From: Magnetospira sp. QH-2
GTDB taxonomy: Bacteria > Pseudomonadota > Alphaproteobacteria > Rhodospirillales > Magnetospiraceae
Assembly (NCBI RefSeq): GCF_000968135.1
Contig: NZ_FO538765.1
Coordinates: 1,503,819 to 1,567,818, forward strand
Length of the DNA: 64,000 nt
Direction of reading: 5' to 3'
Every line of letters begins with the position of its first letter. Position 1 is the first letter of the stretch. Shown in pieces: positions 26,516-35,609 of this stretch. The notes below the pieces were generated by a model, which was not told where the DNA came from, ran no database searches, and was given only the letters and a program-made list of their open reading frames with translations. A program made the translations under genes and the position numbers.

Positions 26516-27337
26516 ATGCGGATCAAATTTTGGGGCACCAGAGGCAGCATCGCTTGCCCATCACCTCACCACGTACGCTATGGCGGCAATACCAGTTGTC
26601 TGGAAGTGGATACCGGTGAGCATTTGGTCATACTGGATGCCGGAACCGGCATTCGTCCGCTTGGTACCGACCTGCTGGGGCGTGGCGTGGGGGCGGCCCA
26701 AATTCTGCTGACCCATACCCATTGGGACCATATCAACGGGTTTCCGTTTTTTGCGCCTGCCTATATCCCCACCGGCGACTTCCATGTGCTGGCCGGGCAT
26801 CTGACCGCGCAGGGCGGAATCGAGCATGTGTTTGATCGGCAGATGGCGGATCCGACCTTTCCGGTACCCCTGGCGGCCATGCAGTCCAATCCCAAGTTCG
26901 AGGATTTCACTGCAGGGGACAGCCTGGATTTGGTGCCGGGCGTAAAAGTCCGCACCTGTCCGCTGAATCACCCAAACGGTGCCACGGCCTATCGAATCGA
27001 CTGTGGCGGACAATCCCTGTGCTACATCACCGACACGGAACATGTACCAGGCACCCATGACCAGCATATCCTGTCATTGATCGAAGGGGCGGACCTGGTG
27101 GTCTATGACAGCACCTACACCGAGGAGGAATTCCCCAGCAAGGTCGGTTGGGGGCATTCCACCTGGAACGAAGGCATGGCGTTGTGCAAGTTGGCCGGAG
27201 CGAAAAAACTCGGCATCTTCCATCACGATCCAGGCCATGAAGATGATTTCATGGACAAGCTTGGCGCCGAGGCCGAGGCCCAATGGCCGGGCCATGTCGC
27301 GGTTTGCCGGGATTTCATGGAAATCGTACTGGATTGA
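26516..27337 (+). CDS. MBL-fold metallo-hydrolase
   Basis: A 273-residue metallo-beta-lactamase-fold protein. The zinc motif is LLTHTHWDHINGFPFF (HxHxDH), with further ligands in CPLNHPNGATAYRI, CYITDTEH and FHHDPGHEDDF. The N-terminus MRIKFWGTRGSIACPSP and the Asn/His-rich layout resemble the phosphodiesterase-like subgroup found beside signalling genes. The substrate cannot be named from sequence. No signal peptide is present, so it is cytoplasmic. The convergent motB gene ends 9 bp downstream. Confidence 0.85.
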   Translation: MRIKFWGTRGSIACPSPHHVRYGGNTSCLEVDTGEHLVILDAGTGIRPLGTDLLGRGVGAAQILLTHTHWDHINGFPFFAPAYIPTGDFHVLAGHLTAQGGIEHVFDRQMADPTFPVPLAAMQSNPKFEDFTAGDSLDLVPGVKVRTCPLNHPNGATAYRIDCGGQSLCYITDTEHVPGTHDQHILSLIEGADLVVYDSTYTEEEFPSKVGWGHSTWNEGMALCKLAGAKKLGIFHHDPGHEDDFMDKLGAEAEAQWPGHVAVCRDFMEIVLD

Positions 27338-27346
27338 CACCGTCGA

Positions 27347-28108
27347 TTATTGTGGTGCGGTCTTCAGGTCCATGCGCTCGCCGCCCGGATCGATGAAGTC
27401 CTTTGTTTCCATGCGATCTTGCAGATTCTTCCGCTGCTCCAGCGAAGCCGGGAAAATGCGCGCCAGAACGCGGCGGTTCTGGGCCATGTTTTCTGGGATT
27501 GGGGCGCCATCGGCGGTGCGATTGGGGACTTTCGGGCGGGTCTCGCCAAAGCCGGCCACTTTCAATCGCTGCGGATCCAGTCCCAGCTTGATGAACAGCC
27601 GAACCACCCCGGCGGCGCGCGCGGTGGAAAGCTCCCAGTTGGAAGGATATTTGGCGGTGCTGATGGGGTCGTCGTCGGTGTAGCCTTCCATCTCGACGAT
27701 GTAGGTCGCGTAACGGGGCTCGGCCAGTTTCTCGGCGACTTTGGCCAGCAGGGGAATGGCTTGTTTGCGGATCTCCGCCGAGCCGGGCTTGTAGAAGGCC
27801 GAACTGGCGAATTCCAGCACGATGCCCTTGTCGTCCTCGCCAATCTCGACGGCTTCTTCAGCGCTTTGTTGATAGACGATGTCGCTCATGTCCATCTTGA
27901 GAATTTTGGTCGAGCTCTGGGCGTCGGCCTTGCCCATGCCGATCTCGTTTTTGATCCCGGCAGCCACTTTCTCGAAGGTCGGAATATCAATCTTGGAGAA
28001 CGATACCAGCATGACGAAAAAAGCCATCAGCAAGGTGATGGCATCGGCATAAGTCGCCAACCAGGCCTCGTCTTCCGGCTCTTCTTGCTTTGGCGGCGGG
28101 ATCGGCAT
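27347..28108 (-). CDS. motB: Flagellar stator protein MotB/PomB
   Basis: A 253-residue stator subunit. The N-terminal ion-channel helix with its essential Asp is DEAWLATYADAITLLMAFFVMLVSF, followed by a plug region and the OmpA-like peptidoglycan-binding domain (YIVEMEGYTDDDP, WELSTARAAGVVRLFIKLG, GFGETRPKVPN). Together with MotA it converts ion flow into flagellar rotation. The start is 1 bp from the motA stop. The ion (proton or sodium) cannot be settled here. Confidence 0.9.
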   Translation of the reverse strand: MPIPPPKQEEPEDEAWLATYADAITLLMAFFVMLVSFSKIDIPTFEKVAAGIKNEIGMGKADAQSSTKILKMDMSDIVYQQSAEEAVEIGEDDKGIVLEFASSAFYKPGSAEIRKQAIPLLAKVAEKLAEPRYATYIVEMEGYTDDDPISTAKYPSNWELSTARAAGVVRLFIKLGLDPQRLKVAGFGETRPKVPNRTADGAPIPENMAQNRRVLARIFPASLEQRKNLQDRMETKDFIDPGGERMDLKTAPQ

Positions 28109-28109
28109 A

Positions 28110-28904
28110 TTAGCGCTTCATCTTGTCGATGTTGAAGTGGATCGAAGGATCCAGGAAGCTGTTCATACGGTCTTGAATGGCGCGCGGGCTCTTCCGATCC
28201 GCCAGCATGACCAAACCTTCGGCAATCAGATAATTGCGGAAGCGGACAATTTCTTCACGCTGTTTGACCTTGATGCCCGCAGGGATGAAAATCAGTCGCG
28301 CGAACAGCACGCCGTATAGGGTGGTGATCAAGGCCACTGACAGGCCCGGGCCAAGGGCCGAAGGATCCGAGCCCATCTTGCCCAGCATGATGATCAGCCC
28401 GACCAAGGTCCCGATCATGCCGCAGGCCGGTGCGGTGCCGCCCATGCTTTTCAGAATGTCGGCGGGAACCGTGTTGCGGATAAAGGTGGATTCAATGGCA
28501 TTGGTCATGACCTCGCGCACTTCGGCGCCCGTATAGCCGCTGATGACCATTTCCACCCCATAGGCCAGAAGCTTGTCGCTACGCTTGAGCTTGGGGATCT
28601 CCTTTTCCACCGCGCCGAGGCCGTTTTTCTGTACTTCGTAGCCCCACTTGATGACCCGGCCCACTTCAGACTTCAGGATGTTGCGGCCGATGCGCGGCGC
28701 AAACACAATGCGGTAGAGGAGTTTAAGGGACAGAGTGACGTATCGGGCTTCAAAGGAAATGAAGGTGGCGGCGAGGGTGAGGCCGACCACCATGACAAAG
28801 CTGGCCAGATCCATAAAGACCGTTGGGTCGTCGGTGCTGACGGCGATGGCGCCAATGAAAAGGCCAAAGCCGAAAAGTACCCCGAGGATCGTTCCGATCG
28901 ACAT
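28110..28904 (-). CDS. motA: Flagellar stator protein MotA/PomA
   Basis: A 264-residue inner-membrane stator subunit with four hydrophobic segments: TILGVLFGFGLFIGAIAVS, FVMVVGLTLAATFISFEA, CGMIGTLVGLIIMLGKMG and LSVALITTLYGVLFARLIFIPAG. The large cytoplasmic loop between segments 2 and 3 carries charged residues that contact FliG. Length and the PACGMIGTLVGLI signature fit the PomA-like branch. It is first in a motA-motB operon; the 112 bp upstream include the palindromic GGGAG/CTCCC in the leader. Confidence 0.9.
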   Translation of the reverse strand: MSIGTILGVLFGFGLFIGAIAVSTDDPTVFMDLASFVMVVGLTLAATFISFEARYVTLSLKLLYRIVFAPRIGRNILKSEVGRVIKWGYEVQKNGLGAVEKEIPKLKRSDKLLAYGVEMVISGYTGAEVREVMTNAIESTFIRNTVPADILKSMGGTAPACGMIGTLVGLIIMLGKMGSDPSALGPGLSVALITTLYGVLFARLIFIPAGIKVKQREEIVRFRNYLIAEGLVMLADRKSPRAIQDRMNSFLDPSIHFNIDKMKR

Positions 28905-29016
28905 GCTGTGATCCCGCTGCTCGTTGCCGCCACCCCGAAGGGAGGCCCTCCCAATCCAACTTAAGCTTTAGTCTACAGTAATTTATTTTCAGTTAAAGGG
29001 GGGAACTGACAAGCAT

Positions 29017-30309
29017 TTAGCGCTCGCGGAAGGCTTCGTGGCGCAGTTTTAGGACCGGCTTGACCAGATAGTCGAGCACCGACTTTTCGCCGGTATGGAT
29101 ATCCACCGTGGCTTCCATGCCCGGTGTAATGGGCAACTGGCCCTCCATCTCGCCAAGCCAGGTTTTGTCAGTCTTGACCACCACCTGGAAATAGGTTTCG
29201 CCGGTATTTTGGTCGGTGCTGGAATCGGGTGCCACTTGAACGACCGACCCGTCCAGGCCGCCGTAGCGGACGAAGTCATAGGTGGAGATCTTCACCACCG
29301 CCTTTTGGCCGACCTGCACATAGCCGACGTCCGTGGGTTGCATGCGCGCGTCCACCAGAAGCTTGTTGCCCGAGGGAACGATTTCCATGATCGCCTCGCC
29401 CGGTTTCACCACGCCGCCGATGGTGTGGTAGCGCATGTTCTTGACGATCCCATTGATGGGGCTCTTGATCTCGGCGCGGGTATTCTGGTCGGTGGCCTGG
29501 ATCAAGACTTCCCGGATACGGGCGATATTCTGTTCCTCGGCCCCCAAGGATTCCTCGGCCTCGCGCAGAAAGCTGTTGCGGACTTCCTGCATGCGGTCTT
29601 CGGCTTCCTGGACCGCTGCCCGGGCGCGGGGGATGGCCGGTTTGAGGCTCATCAACTCGCCTTCGAGGCTTTCCACTTCCGCTTCCAGCTCCAGATGTTC
29701 CATACGGGCGGTGAGCTTCTTGGCCAACAGGTTCGTGGACATTTGAAAACGTTCCCGGGCCAGCCGCAGGTTGTGGGCGGTGGCGCGTTGTTTGGCTTCC
29801 AGTTCCTCCACTTCCAACGCACGCTGCTTCTTTTGCTGGCCCAAGACCCGCATGGAAGAGCCCAGTTCCACCTGACGAGCGGTATAGGCGCGTCGTTCCT
29901 GGGCCACCAGGGTCGGGCGTCGTTCGGCGACGGCCAGGGGGAAATCCAATTCTTTCTGATTGACCTCGGCGATGAGCCGGGCTCGGGCCAGAAAATGGCC
30001 GTCCAGGCGGACCTGCAATTCTTCGCGGTTCACGCCGGAGGTGGCCAGATCCAGCTGTACCAGCGGATCGCCTTCCTTGACATGGGCACCTTCAGTGACG
30101 TGGATGGCTTGCACGATGCCGCCTTCCAAATGCTGGATAACCTTGACCTTGCCCTGTGGCACCACTTCACCCATGGCTACGGCCACTTCGTCCAGTTGGG
30201 CAAAATTGGACCATACAACGCCGCCGCCAAGGAAGATCATTACCATCCAGGCAATCGGGCGCCAGGTGGGGATAGGGCGGGCCTTGGCCAGATGATCCAG
30301 GCGGCTCAT
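29017..30309 (-). CDS. Type I secretion membrane-fusion protein (HlyD family)
   Basis: A 430-residue periplasmic adaptor. It has a short cytoplasmic N-terminus and one membrane helix (IAWMVMIFLGGGVVWSNFA), a biotinyl-lipoyl half-motif (GKVKVIQHLEGGIVQAIHVTEGAHVKEGDPL), a long alpha-helical hairpin (about residues 115-270), and the C-terminal HlyD signature region (IKSPINGIVKNMRYHTIGGVVKPGEAIMEIVP and ITPGMEATVDIHTGEKSVLDYLVKPV). The ATG overlaps the stop of the upstream ABC gene by four bases. Together they form the inner part of a type I secretion system. No substrate gene is nearby. Confidence 0.92.
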   Translation of the reverse strand: MSRLDHLAKARPIPTWRPIAWMVMIFLGGGVVWSNFAQLDEVAVAMGEVVPQGKVKVIQHLEGGIVQAIHVTEGAHVKEGDPLVQLDLATSGVNREELQVRLDGHFLARARLIAEVNQKELDFPLAVAERRPTLVAQERRAYTARQVELGSSMRVLGQQKKQRALEVEELEAKQRATAHNLRLARERFQMSTNLLAKKLTARMEHLELEAEVESLEGELMSLKPAIPRARAAVQEAEDRMQEVRNSFLREAEESLGAEEQNIARIREVLIQATDQNTRAEIKSPINGIVKNMRYHTIGGVVKPGEAIMEIVPSGNKLLVDARMQPTDVGYVQVGQKAVVKISTYDFVRYGGLDGSVVQVAPDSSTDQNTGETYFQVVVKTDKTWLGEMEGQLPITPGMEATVDIHTGEKSVLDYLVKPVLKLRHEAFRER

Positions 30310-32165
30310 GACGGGGCTCCCTTGGTGGGAGTGGACGGTTGAGTCGGAGCCGCCGGTTTTGCGGCTGGCTTGGGTGTTGCCGTCGGTTGGGCGGGAGCAG
30401 TCTTCAAGGCTGCCGGGGCGGGGCCACTGGGCGCGGCGGCGCGGCCTTGCCCCCCGAACAGACGCGGCAGAATTTCCTTGGCCGGACCGGCAATGGCCAC
30501 GCGTCCTTTGTCCAGGGCGATCAAATTGTCGCATGCGGACAACAGCACCGGGCTGTGGGTCACCAAAATAATGGTGTGATCCTTGGACAGTCTCTTGAGG
30601 GTGGATTTCAGTTCCTCTTCCGCCTGCCGATCAAGGCTGCCGGATGGTTCATCAAACAACAATACCGCCGGATCACCGATCAAGGCGCGGGCGATGGCCA
30701 TGCGCTGCCGCATGCCGCCGGATAGACGCCGACCGGCCTCGCCGATCTGGCTGGCATAACCATCGGGCAGATCAACGATGACATCATGTACCCCGGCGGC
30801 CTGCGCGGCGGAGACAATCTCTTCGTCCGTGGCATCGGGATAGCGATGGATGATGTTGTCTCGCACGGTTCCGGCGAACAGCACCAATTCCTGCGGCACA
30901 TAGCCGACCCAGGAGGCGATCTCGCTACGGCTAAACTGGGCAATATCCGCATCGTCTAGCAGCACTCGGCCTTCCGCGGGTTTGTACAGCCCCTGCGCCA
31001 TCTTGATCAGCGTTGTCTTACCCGATCCGTTGCGGCCCACCAGGGCATGCATGCCATTGGCGGTGATGGTCAGATTGACCTTGTCGAGTACCGCCGCCGA
31101 ATCCTGTCCATAGCGGAAGGTGACATTCTCGAATTGGACCTTGCCGTTGGGGCGACCCATGGAAACTTCGCTCTCCTGGCGGTCGCTCTCGCTCGCAAAA
31201 ACCTTCCCCAGGCGCTCCACCGATTGCTTGAACGTGGCATAGCCGCGCCAGGTATTCACCAACTGGTTCAGCGGGCCGATGATGCGGCTGGACAGCATGT
31301 TGGTGGCGATCAGCGAGCCAATGGTCAGTTCCTGATCGATGATGGCGATGGCGCCGACAGTAGTCATCATCACCGTGGTGCCCATGGTCAAAGTCGTGGC
31401 GAGCGAGGTAAAGGAATCGGTCTTGTGTCCGCGTTCGATGGAGCGCTCGATGTTGTCCGCATGGGCGTCTTCCCACACCGGCTTCATGGCCCGCTCCAAG
31501 GCCAGGGCCTTGACCGTGGTTCGTCCGGCGATGATCTCGGCGATCAGTCCATCGCGGTTCAGGCTGGTCTTGCGTTCCTCTGTGTTGGCCGCGTTGAGGA
31601 CCGCGCCCGAACGCCAAGCCACCAGTAGAAAGACCGGCAAAATCATCAACAAAACCCAGGCGATGGGCCAGGCGATGACGCAAATCAGCCCTAAAAACAG
31701 CACAACGAATGGCAAATCGGTCAGCAATACCGCCGATGCGCCGGACAGAGTGTTGCGCACCACATCCACGTCTCGGAACAGCGATTGCCAGAATGATCCC
31801 GGCTGGGTCTCCAAGTGCTGTAGGGGTAGGGCGGTCATTTTGTCGAACAAATGGCGGCCCACCTGCACATCGACCTTCAAGGCCACGGTCTGCATGACCC
31901 GGGCGCGGGAATTGCGAATCAGATAATCGAACAGCAGCACCAGTCCCATGCCGATGCTCAGACCCTGCAGAGTGGTCATGCCGGCATGGAAGACCACCCG
32001 GTCGTAAATCTGTAGCACGAACACCGGGACCGCCAAGGCCAACAAGTTGATGAAGAAGGACATCATCAGCACTTCGGAGAACGTGCGCTTGAGTGGCTTC
32101 AGAATATACCGAATCCAGGCGGTGGGGCCTTCGGCTTTGGTGCTGGCTTCAAACGGATTGGTCAT
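30306..32165 (-). CDS. Type I secretion ABC transporter (permease-ATPase)
   Basis: A 619-residue fused transporter. The membrane domain starts at residue 25 (SEVLMMSFFINLLALAVPVFVLQIYDRVV) with no N-terminal C39 peptidase. The ATPase domain has Walker A (GRNGSGKTTLIK), the ABC signature (RLSGGMRQRMAIARALI), Walker B (AVLLFDEPSG) and the switch His (LVTHSPVLL). The last 50 or so residues are an Ala/Pro/Thr-rich tail, unusual for this family. It is divergent from the CHASE2 cyclase across 149 bp. The adaptor gene follows with a 4-bp overlap. Confidence 0.92.
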   Translation of the reverse strand: MTNPFEASTKAEGPTAWIRYILKPLKRTFSEVLMMSFFINLLALAVPVFVLQIYDRVVFHAGMTTLQGLSIGMGLVLLFDYLIRNSRARVMQTVALKVDVQVGRHLFDKMTALPLQHLETQPGSFWQSLFRDVDVVRNTLSGASAVLLTDLPFVVLFLGLICVIAWPIAWVLLMILPVFLLVAWRSGAVLNAANTEERKTSLNRDGLIAEIIAGRTTVKALALERAMKPVWEDAHADNIERSIERGHKTDSFTSLATTLTMGTTVMMTTVGAIAIIDQELTIGSLIATNMLSSRIIGPLNQLVNTWRGYATFKQSVERLGKVFASESDRQESEVSMGRPNGKVQFENVTFRYGQDSAAVLDKVNLTITANGMHALVGRNGSGKTTLIKMAQGLYKPAEGRVLLDDADIAQFSRSEIASWVGYVPQELVLFAGTVRDNIIHRYPDATDEEIVSAAQAAGVHDVIVDLPDGYASQIGEAGRRLSGGMRQRMAIARALIGDPAVLLFDEPSGSLDRQAEEELKSTLKRLSKDHTIILVTHSPVLLSACDNLIALDKGRVAIAGPAKEILPRLFGGQGRAAAPSGPAPAALKTAPAQPTATPKPAAKPAAPTQPSTPTKGAPS

Positions 32166-32314
32166 GGGCCTGTCGCATCTCCGATGAATGGATTGGCAGT
32201 ATAGTACCGACTTTAGCGCCGTTGCTAGAACCCTTCGAGGGCTCCCTTGCAGGAAAATCCTGTGCTAGACTGATCGAAACCGGGAACGGATCGAAAATAT
32301 CGGGGATCGTGGGC

Positions 32315-34618
32315 ATGGACATGGCGACCGAAGACGGTAAGGAAGCGGTCAATACCGCGCCAGAGAATGACGAAAAGAAGAAGAAACGCAAGTTCCGCCT
32401 GATCTTCGGATTGGAGCGCTGGTTCGGTTTTTTCCTGCTGATCGGCTTGGTGGCATTGCGAGTCTGGGATCCTTATCCGGTGGAAGTGTTCCGGGTGAAG
32501 GTCTTCGACATGTATCAGAAGTTCCATCCGCGCGAGATTCCGCCTGCGGATCAAAAGCTGGTCACCATTGTCGATATCGATGAGGAAAGCCTGGCCGAGA
32601 TTGGACAGTTCCCCTGGGACCGGGTCACCGTCGGCACGATGATCGCCAATCTTGCCAACATGGGCGCCGTGTTGACCGCCTTCGACATCGTGTTTGCGGA
32701 ACAGGACCGGATGAATCCCGATTCGGTGGCCGAAACCCTGGTTACCCTCGACGAGGAAACCAAGGCCAAAATCCGTGAACAACCCAGCAATGATGAACTC
32801 ATGGCCGGGGTCATGAAGCAGACCAAGGTGATCGTGGGATATGCCGGATACTGGGAGGAAAAAGAGGAAGACGCCCTGAGGCCGCCCTTGGCCAAGTCCG
32901 TGGCGATCCGGGCCTTGTCGAAGGGAGCCGAGGAAAACCTCTGGCAGTTGCCTCACTATGTTTCTTTGGTGCGCAACATTGCGGTCTTGGAAGAAGCCGC
33001 AACCGGTTTCGGGGTGTTCTCGCTGGTGCCGGAAGTTGATGGCGTGGTACGGCGGGTGCCCACCGTGTTCCGGTATGGCGAGGGGAATGCCACGCTCAAT
33101 TCCTTGAGTGTGGAAATGATGCGTGTGGCCACCGGGCGCTCCACCGTCTTTCTGACCCTTGATGCGGACGGCGTGCAAAAAGTGGGTATTGCCAAGGGAT
33201 TTGAGCTGCCGACCGATTCCCGGGGCAGGGTCTGGCCCTATTTCTCCAAACACGACAAATCTAAATACGTATCGGCGCGTGACGTGCTTTCGGGGACCGT
33301 GGACCCGGCGATGATCCAGGGGAAATTGATCCTGGTCGGGACCTCTGCGGTGGGCTTGCGAGACATCCGGCAAATTCCCACCGAGCGAGATATTCCCGGA
33401 GTGGAAGTTCACGCCCAGGTGATCGAGGTGGCGACCACCAAACAGTTCCTCAAGCGTCCCGGTTACCTTTATGTGGTCGAGATGACGGTGATGTTTGTCA
33501 CCGGACTGCTGATGGTCATCCTGGTGCCCTTGGTTGGCGCCCGTTGGACCCTGTCCCTGTTCGTCTTCATTGCCGGTTCTACCGCCGCTGCGGCCTGGTA
33601 TTTGTTCACCGAGCAATTGGTCCTCTATGACGCCTTCTATGGCATGGCTGCTGTGTTGGTGCTCTACACGTCCTTGACCTATCTCAGCTATGCCCGCGAG
33701 GAGGCGCAGCGACGTCAGGTGCGCGAGGCCTTTTCCCATTATCTGTCACCGGACATGGTGACCAAGCTGGCCGAGGATCCCGATCAGTTGCAATTGGGTG
33801 GCGAGTTGCGCGATTTGACCGTTATGTTCTCCGATATTCGCGGCTTCACCACCCTGTCGGAGAAATTTGACGCCCAGGGTCTGACGGTGCTGATTAATAA
33901 GCTGCTCACGCCGCTGACCAACATTGTTCTCGAACACAAAGGGACGGTGGACAAGTACATGGGCGACTGCATCATGGCCTTCTGGAACGCCCCGCTGGAC
34001 GATCCGGAGCATGCCAAAAACTGCATCAAGTCTGGCATGGTGATGAACGCCGCCATGGATGACATCAATGCCAAGCTGCGGGGGGAGTTCGAGGCCGAGG
34101 GCAAGACCCATGACGACTTGAAAATGGGTATTGGCATCAATACCGGCGATATCGTGGTCGGCAATATGGGATCGGATCTGCGCTTCGACTATTCCTGCCT
34201 GGGGGATAGCGTGAACTTGGGATCGCGCCTGGAAGGCCAGTCCAAGACCTATCGGGTGGACATTGTTCTCGGCGAGAATACGGTGGCTCAGGTGGATGAT
34301 CTGCCGATCCTGGAAATGGACCTGATCAAGGTGAAGGGTAAGAAAGAGGCCGTCCGCGTCTTTACCTGCATCGGGCACGAGGATGTCTTCGAAAGCCAGA
34401 ACTTCAAGGATCTCAAAGAGACCCATGATGCCTTGCTGGCGGCATACCGAAGCCAGCAATGGGCCGAAGCCCGCGCACTGTTGGCCAAATGCCGCGAACA
34501 AGCCGCCGAGTACAATTGTCTGGGCTTCTATGATTTGATGGAAGAGCGTCTCGACCAGTTTGAAGCGGCCCCGCCGCCCGCCGATTGGGATGGTGTGTTC
34601 GTGGCAACGAGTAAATAG
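32315..34618 (+). CDS. CHASE2-domain class III adenylate cyclase
   Basis: A 767-residue membrane cyclase making cAMP. Domain order: basic N-terminus and first membrane helix (FGFFLLIGLVALRVW), a periplasmic CHASE2 sensor (about residues 60-350), three membrane helices (about 385-460), then the cyclase domain. The cyclase has metal Asp residues (VMFSDIRGFTTLS, VDKYMGDCIMAFW), the adenine-selecting Lys (DLKMGIGINTGD) and Asp, and the transition-state Asn/Arg (DSVNLGSRLEGQ). All catalytic residues are present. ATG at 32315 is preferred; ATG at 32321 is an alternative. The ligand sensed by CHASE2 is unknown. Confidence 0.9.
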   Translation: MDMATEDGKEAVNTAPENDEKKKKRKFRLIFGLERWFGFFLLIGLVALRVWDPYPVEVFRVKVFDMYQKFHPREIPPADQKLVTIVDIDEESLAEIGQFPWDRVTVGTMIANLANMGAVLTAFDIVFAEQDRMNPDSVAETLVTLDEETKAKIREQPSNDELMAGVMKQTKVIVGYAGYWEEKEEDALRPPLAKSVAIRALSKGAEENLWQLPHYVSLVRNIAVLEEAATGFGVFSLVPEVDGVVRRVPTVFRYGEGNATLNSLSVEMMRVATGRSTVFLTLDADGVQKVGIAKGFELPTDSRGRVWPYFSKHDKSKYVSARDVLSGTVDPAMIQGKLILVGTSAVGLRDIRQIPTERDIPGVEVHAQVIEVATTKQFLKRPGYLYVVEMTVMFVTGLLMVILVPLVGARWTLSLFVFIAGSTAAAAWYLFTEQLVLYDAFYGMAAVLVLYTSLTYLSYAREEAQRRQVREAFSHYLSPDMVTKLAEDPDQLQLGGELRDLTVMFSDIRGFTTLSEKFDAQGLTVLINKLLTPLTNIVLEHKGTVDKYMGDCIMAFWNAPLDDPEHAKNCIKSGMVMNAAMDDINAKLRGEFEAEGKTHDDLKMGIGINTGDIVVGNMGSDLRFDYSCLGDSVNLGSRLEGQSKTYRVDIVLGENTVAQVDDLPILEMDLIKVKGKKEAVRVFTCIGHEDVFESQNFKDLKETHDALLAAYRSQQWAEARALLAKCREQAAEYNCLGFYDLMEERLDQFEAAPPPADWDGVFVATSK

Positions 34619-34652
34619 GGACCCTCTTCCGCTTGGTAGGAGGATAGTGCCG

Positions 34653-35609
34653 ATGAGTTTGCGGTCAGGGAACGCGCCCGCTTGGCGGAGACTGCTCACA
34701 CGCCGCCGCTTTTTGGCTGGCGGTCTGTTGACGGTGGCCGGCGTCACCTTGCCGCGGACCATGACCCTTGGCGCGCCCGCCGCGCCGTTGACCCGCGCCA
34801 TTCCATCCAGCGGCGAGCCGATACCGATGATCGGCATGGGCAGTTGGCGAACCTTCAATGTGGGCCGCGACGAAAACCTGCGCCGCAAGCGTCTTGAAGT
34901 TCTTCGGACCTTTTTCCAGTTGGGCGGAGGGATGATCGATTCTTCGCCCATGTATGGATCGTCGGAAGAGGTTATCGGCTGGGGCCTTCGACAGCTGAAG
35001 GGGGAGCCACCACTCCTCTCGGCGACCAAGGTCTGGACCCGGGGCCGGGACCGGGGAATCGCCGAAATGGAAACCTCTCGAACTCTCTGGGGCGTCGACC
35101 GATTTGACCTGATGCAGGTCCACAATCTGCTGGATTGGGAGATTCATCTGCAAACCCTGTTTGCCATGAAGGCAGAGGGGCGCTTGCGGTATGTGGGGAT
35201 CACCACATCCCACGGGCGGCGCCATGATGAGCTGGCACAAATCATGGAGACCCAGCCCATCGACTTCGTGCAGTTGACCTACAATATCATGGACCGCGAG
35301 GTGGAAGACCGGCTGTTGCCTTTGGCTGCGGAGCGGAAAATCGCAGTGATTGCCAACCGGCCCTTTGATCGAGGGAGCCTGTTCGACTTTGTCGAGGGCA
35401 ATGCTTTGCCTGCCTGGGCATCCGAGTTCGATTGCACCAATTGGGCCCAGTTCTTCCTGAAATTCGTGATTTCCCACCCCGCACTTACCTGCGCCATTCC
35501 CGCCACGTCACAGGTGGATCATATGGGTGAGAACATGGGGGCCGGGGTTGGCCGTCTGCCGAGCGCTCAAATGCGCAAGCGCATGATCCGCCATATGGAA
35601 GATCTGTAG
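34653..35609 (+). CDS. Exported (Tat) aldo/keto reductase family protein
   Basis: A 318-residue protein with a twin-arginine signal (LTRRRFLAGGLLTVAGVTL) followed by an aldo/keto reductase barrel. Recognisable segments are IPMIGMGSWRTFNVG, FFQLGGGMIDSSPMYGSSEEVIGWGL (with catalytic Asp and Tyr), LSATKVW (Lys), DLMQVHNLLDWE (His) and YVGITTSHGRRHDEL. The Tat signal predicts export of a folded protein, possibly with its nicotinamide cofactor. ATG at 34653 follows TAGGAGG at 34637-34643. The next gene starts directly after its stop codon. Confidence 0.87.
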   Translation: MSLRSGNAPAWRRLLTRRRFLAGGLLTVAGVTLPRTMTLGAPAAPLTRAIPSSGEPIPMIGMGSWRTFNVGRDENLRRKRLEVLRTFFQLGGGMIDSSPMYGSSEEVIGWGLRQLKGEPPLLSATKVWTRGRDRGIAEMETSRTLWGVDRFDLMQVHNLLDWEIHLQTLFAMKAEGRLRYVGITTSHGRRHDELAQIMETQPIDFVQLTYNIMDREVEDRLLPLAAERKIAVIANRPFDRGSLFDFVEGNALPAWASEFDCTNWAQFFLKFVISHPALTCAIPATSQVDHMGENMGAGVGRLPSAQMRKRMIRHMEDL

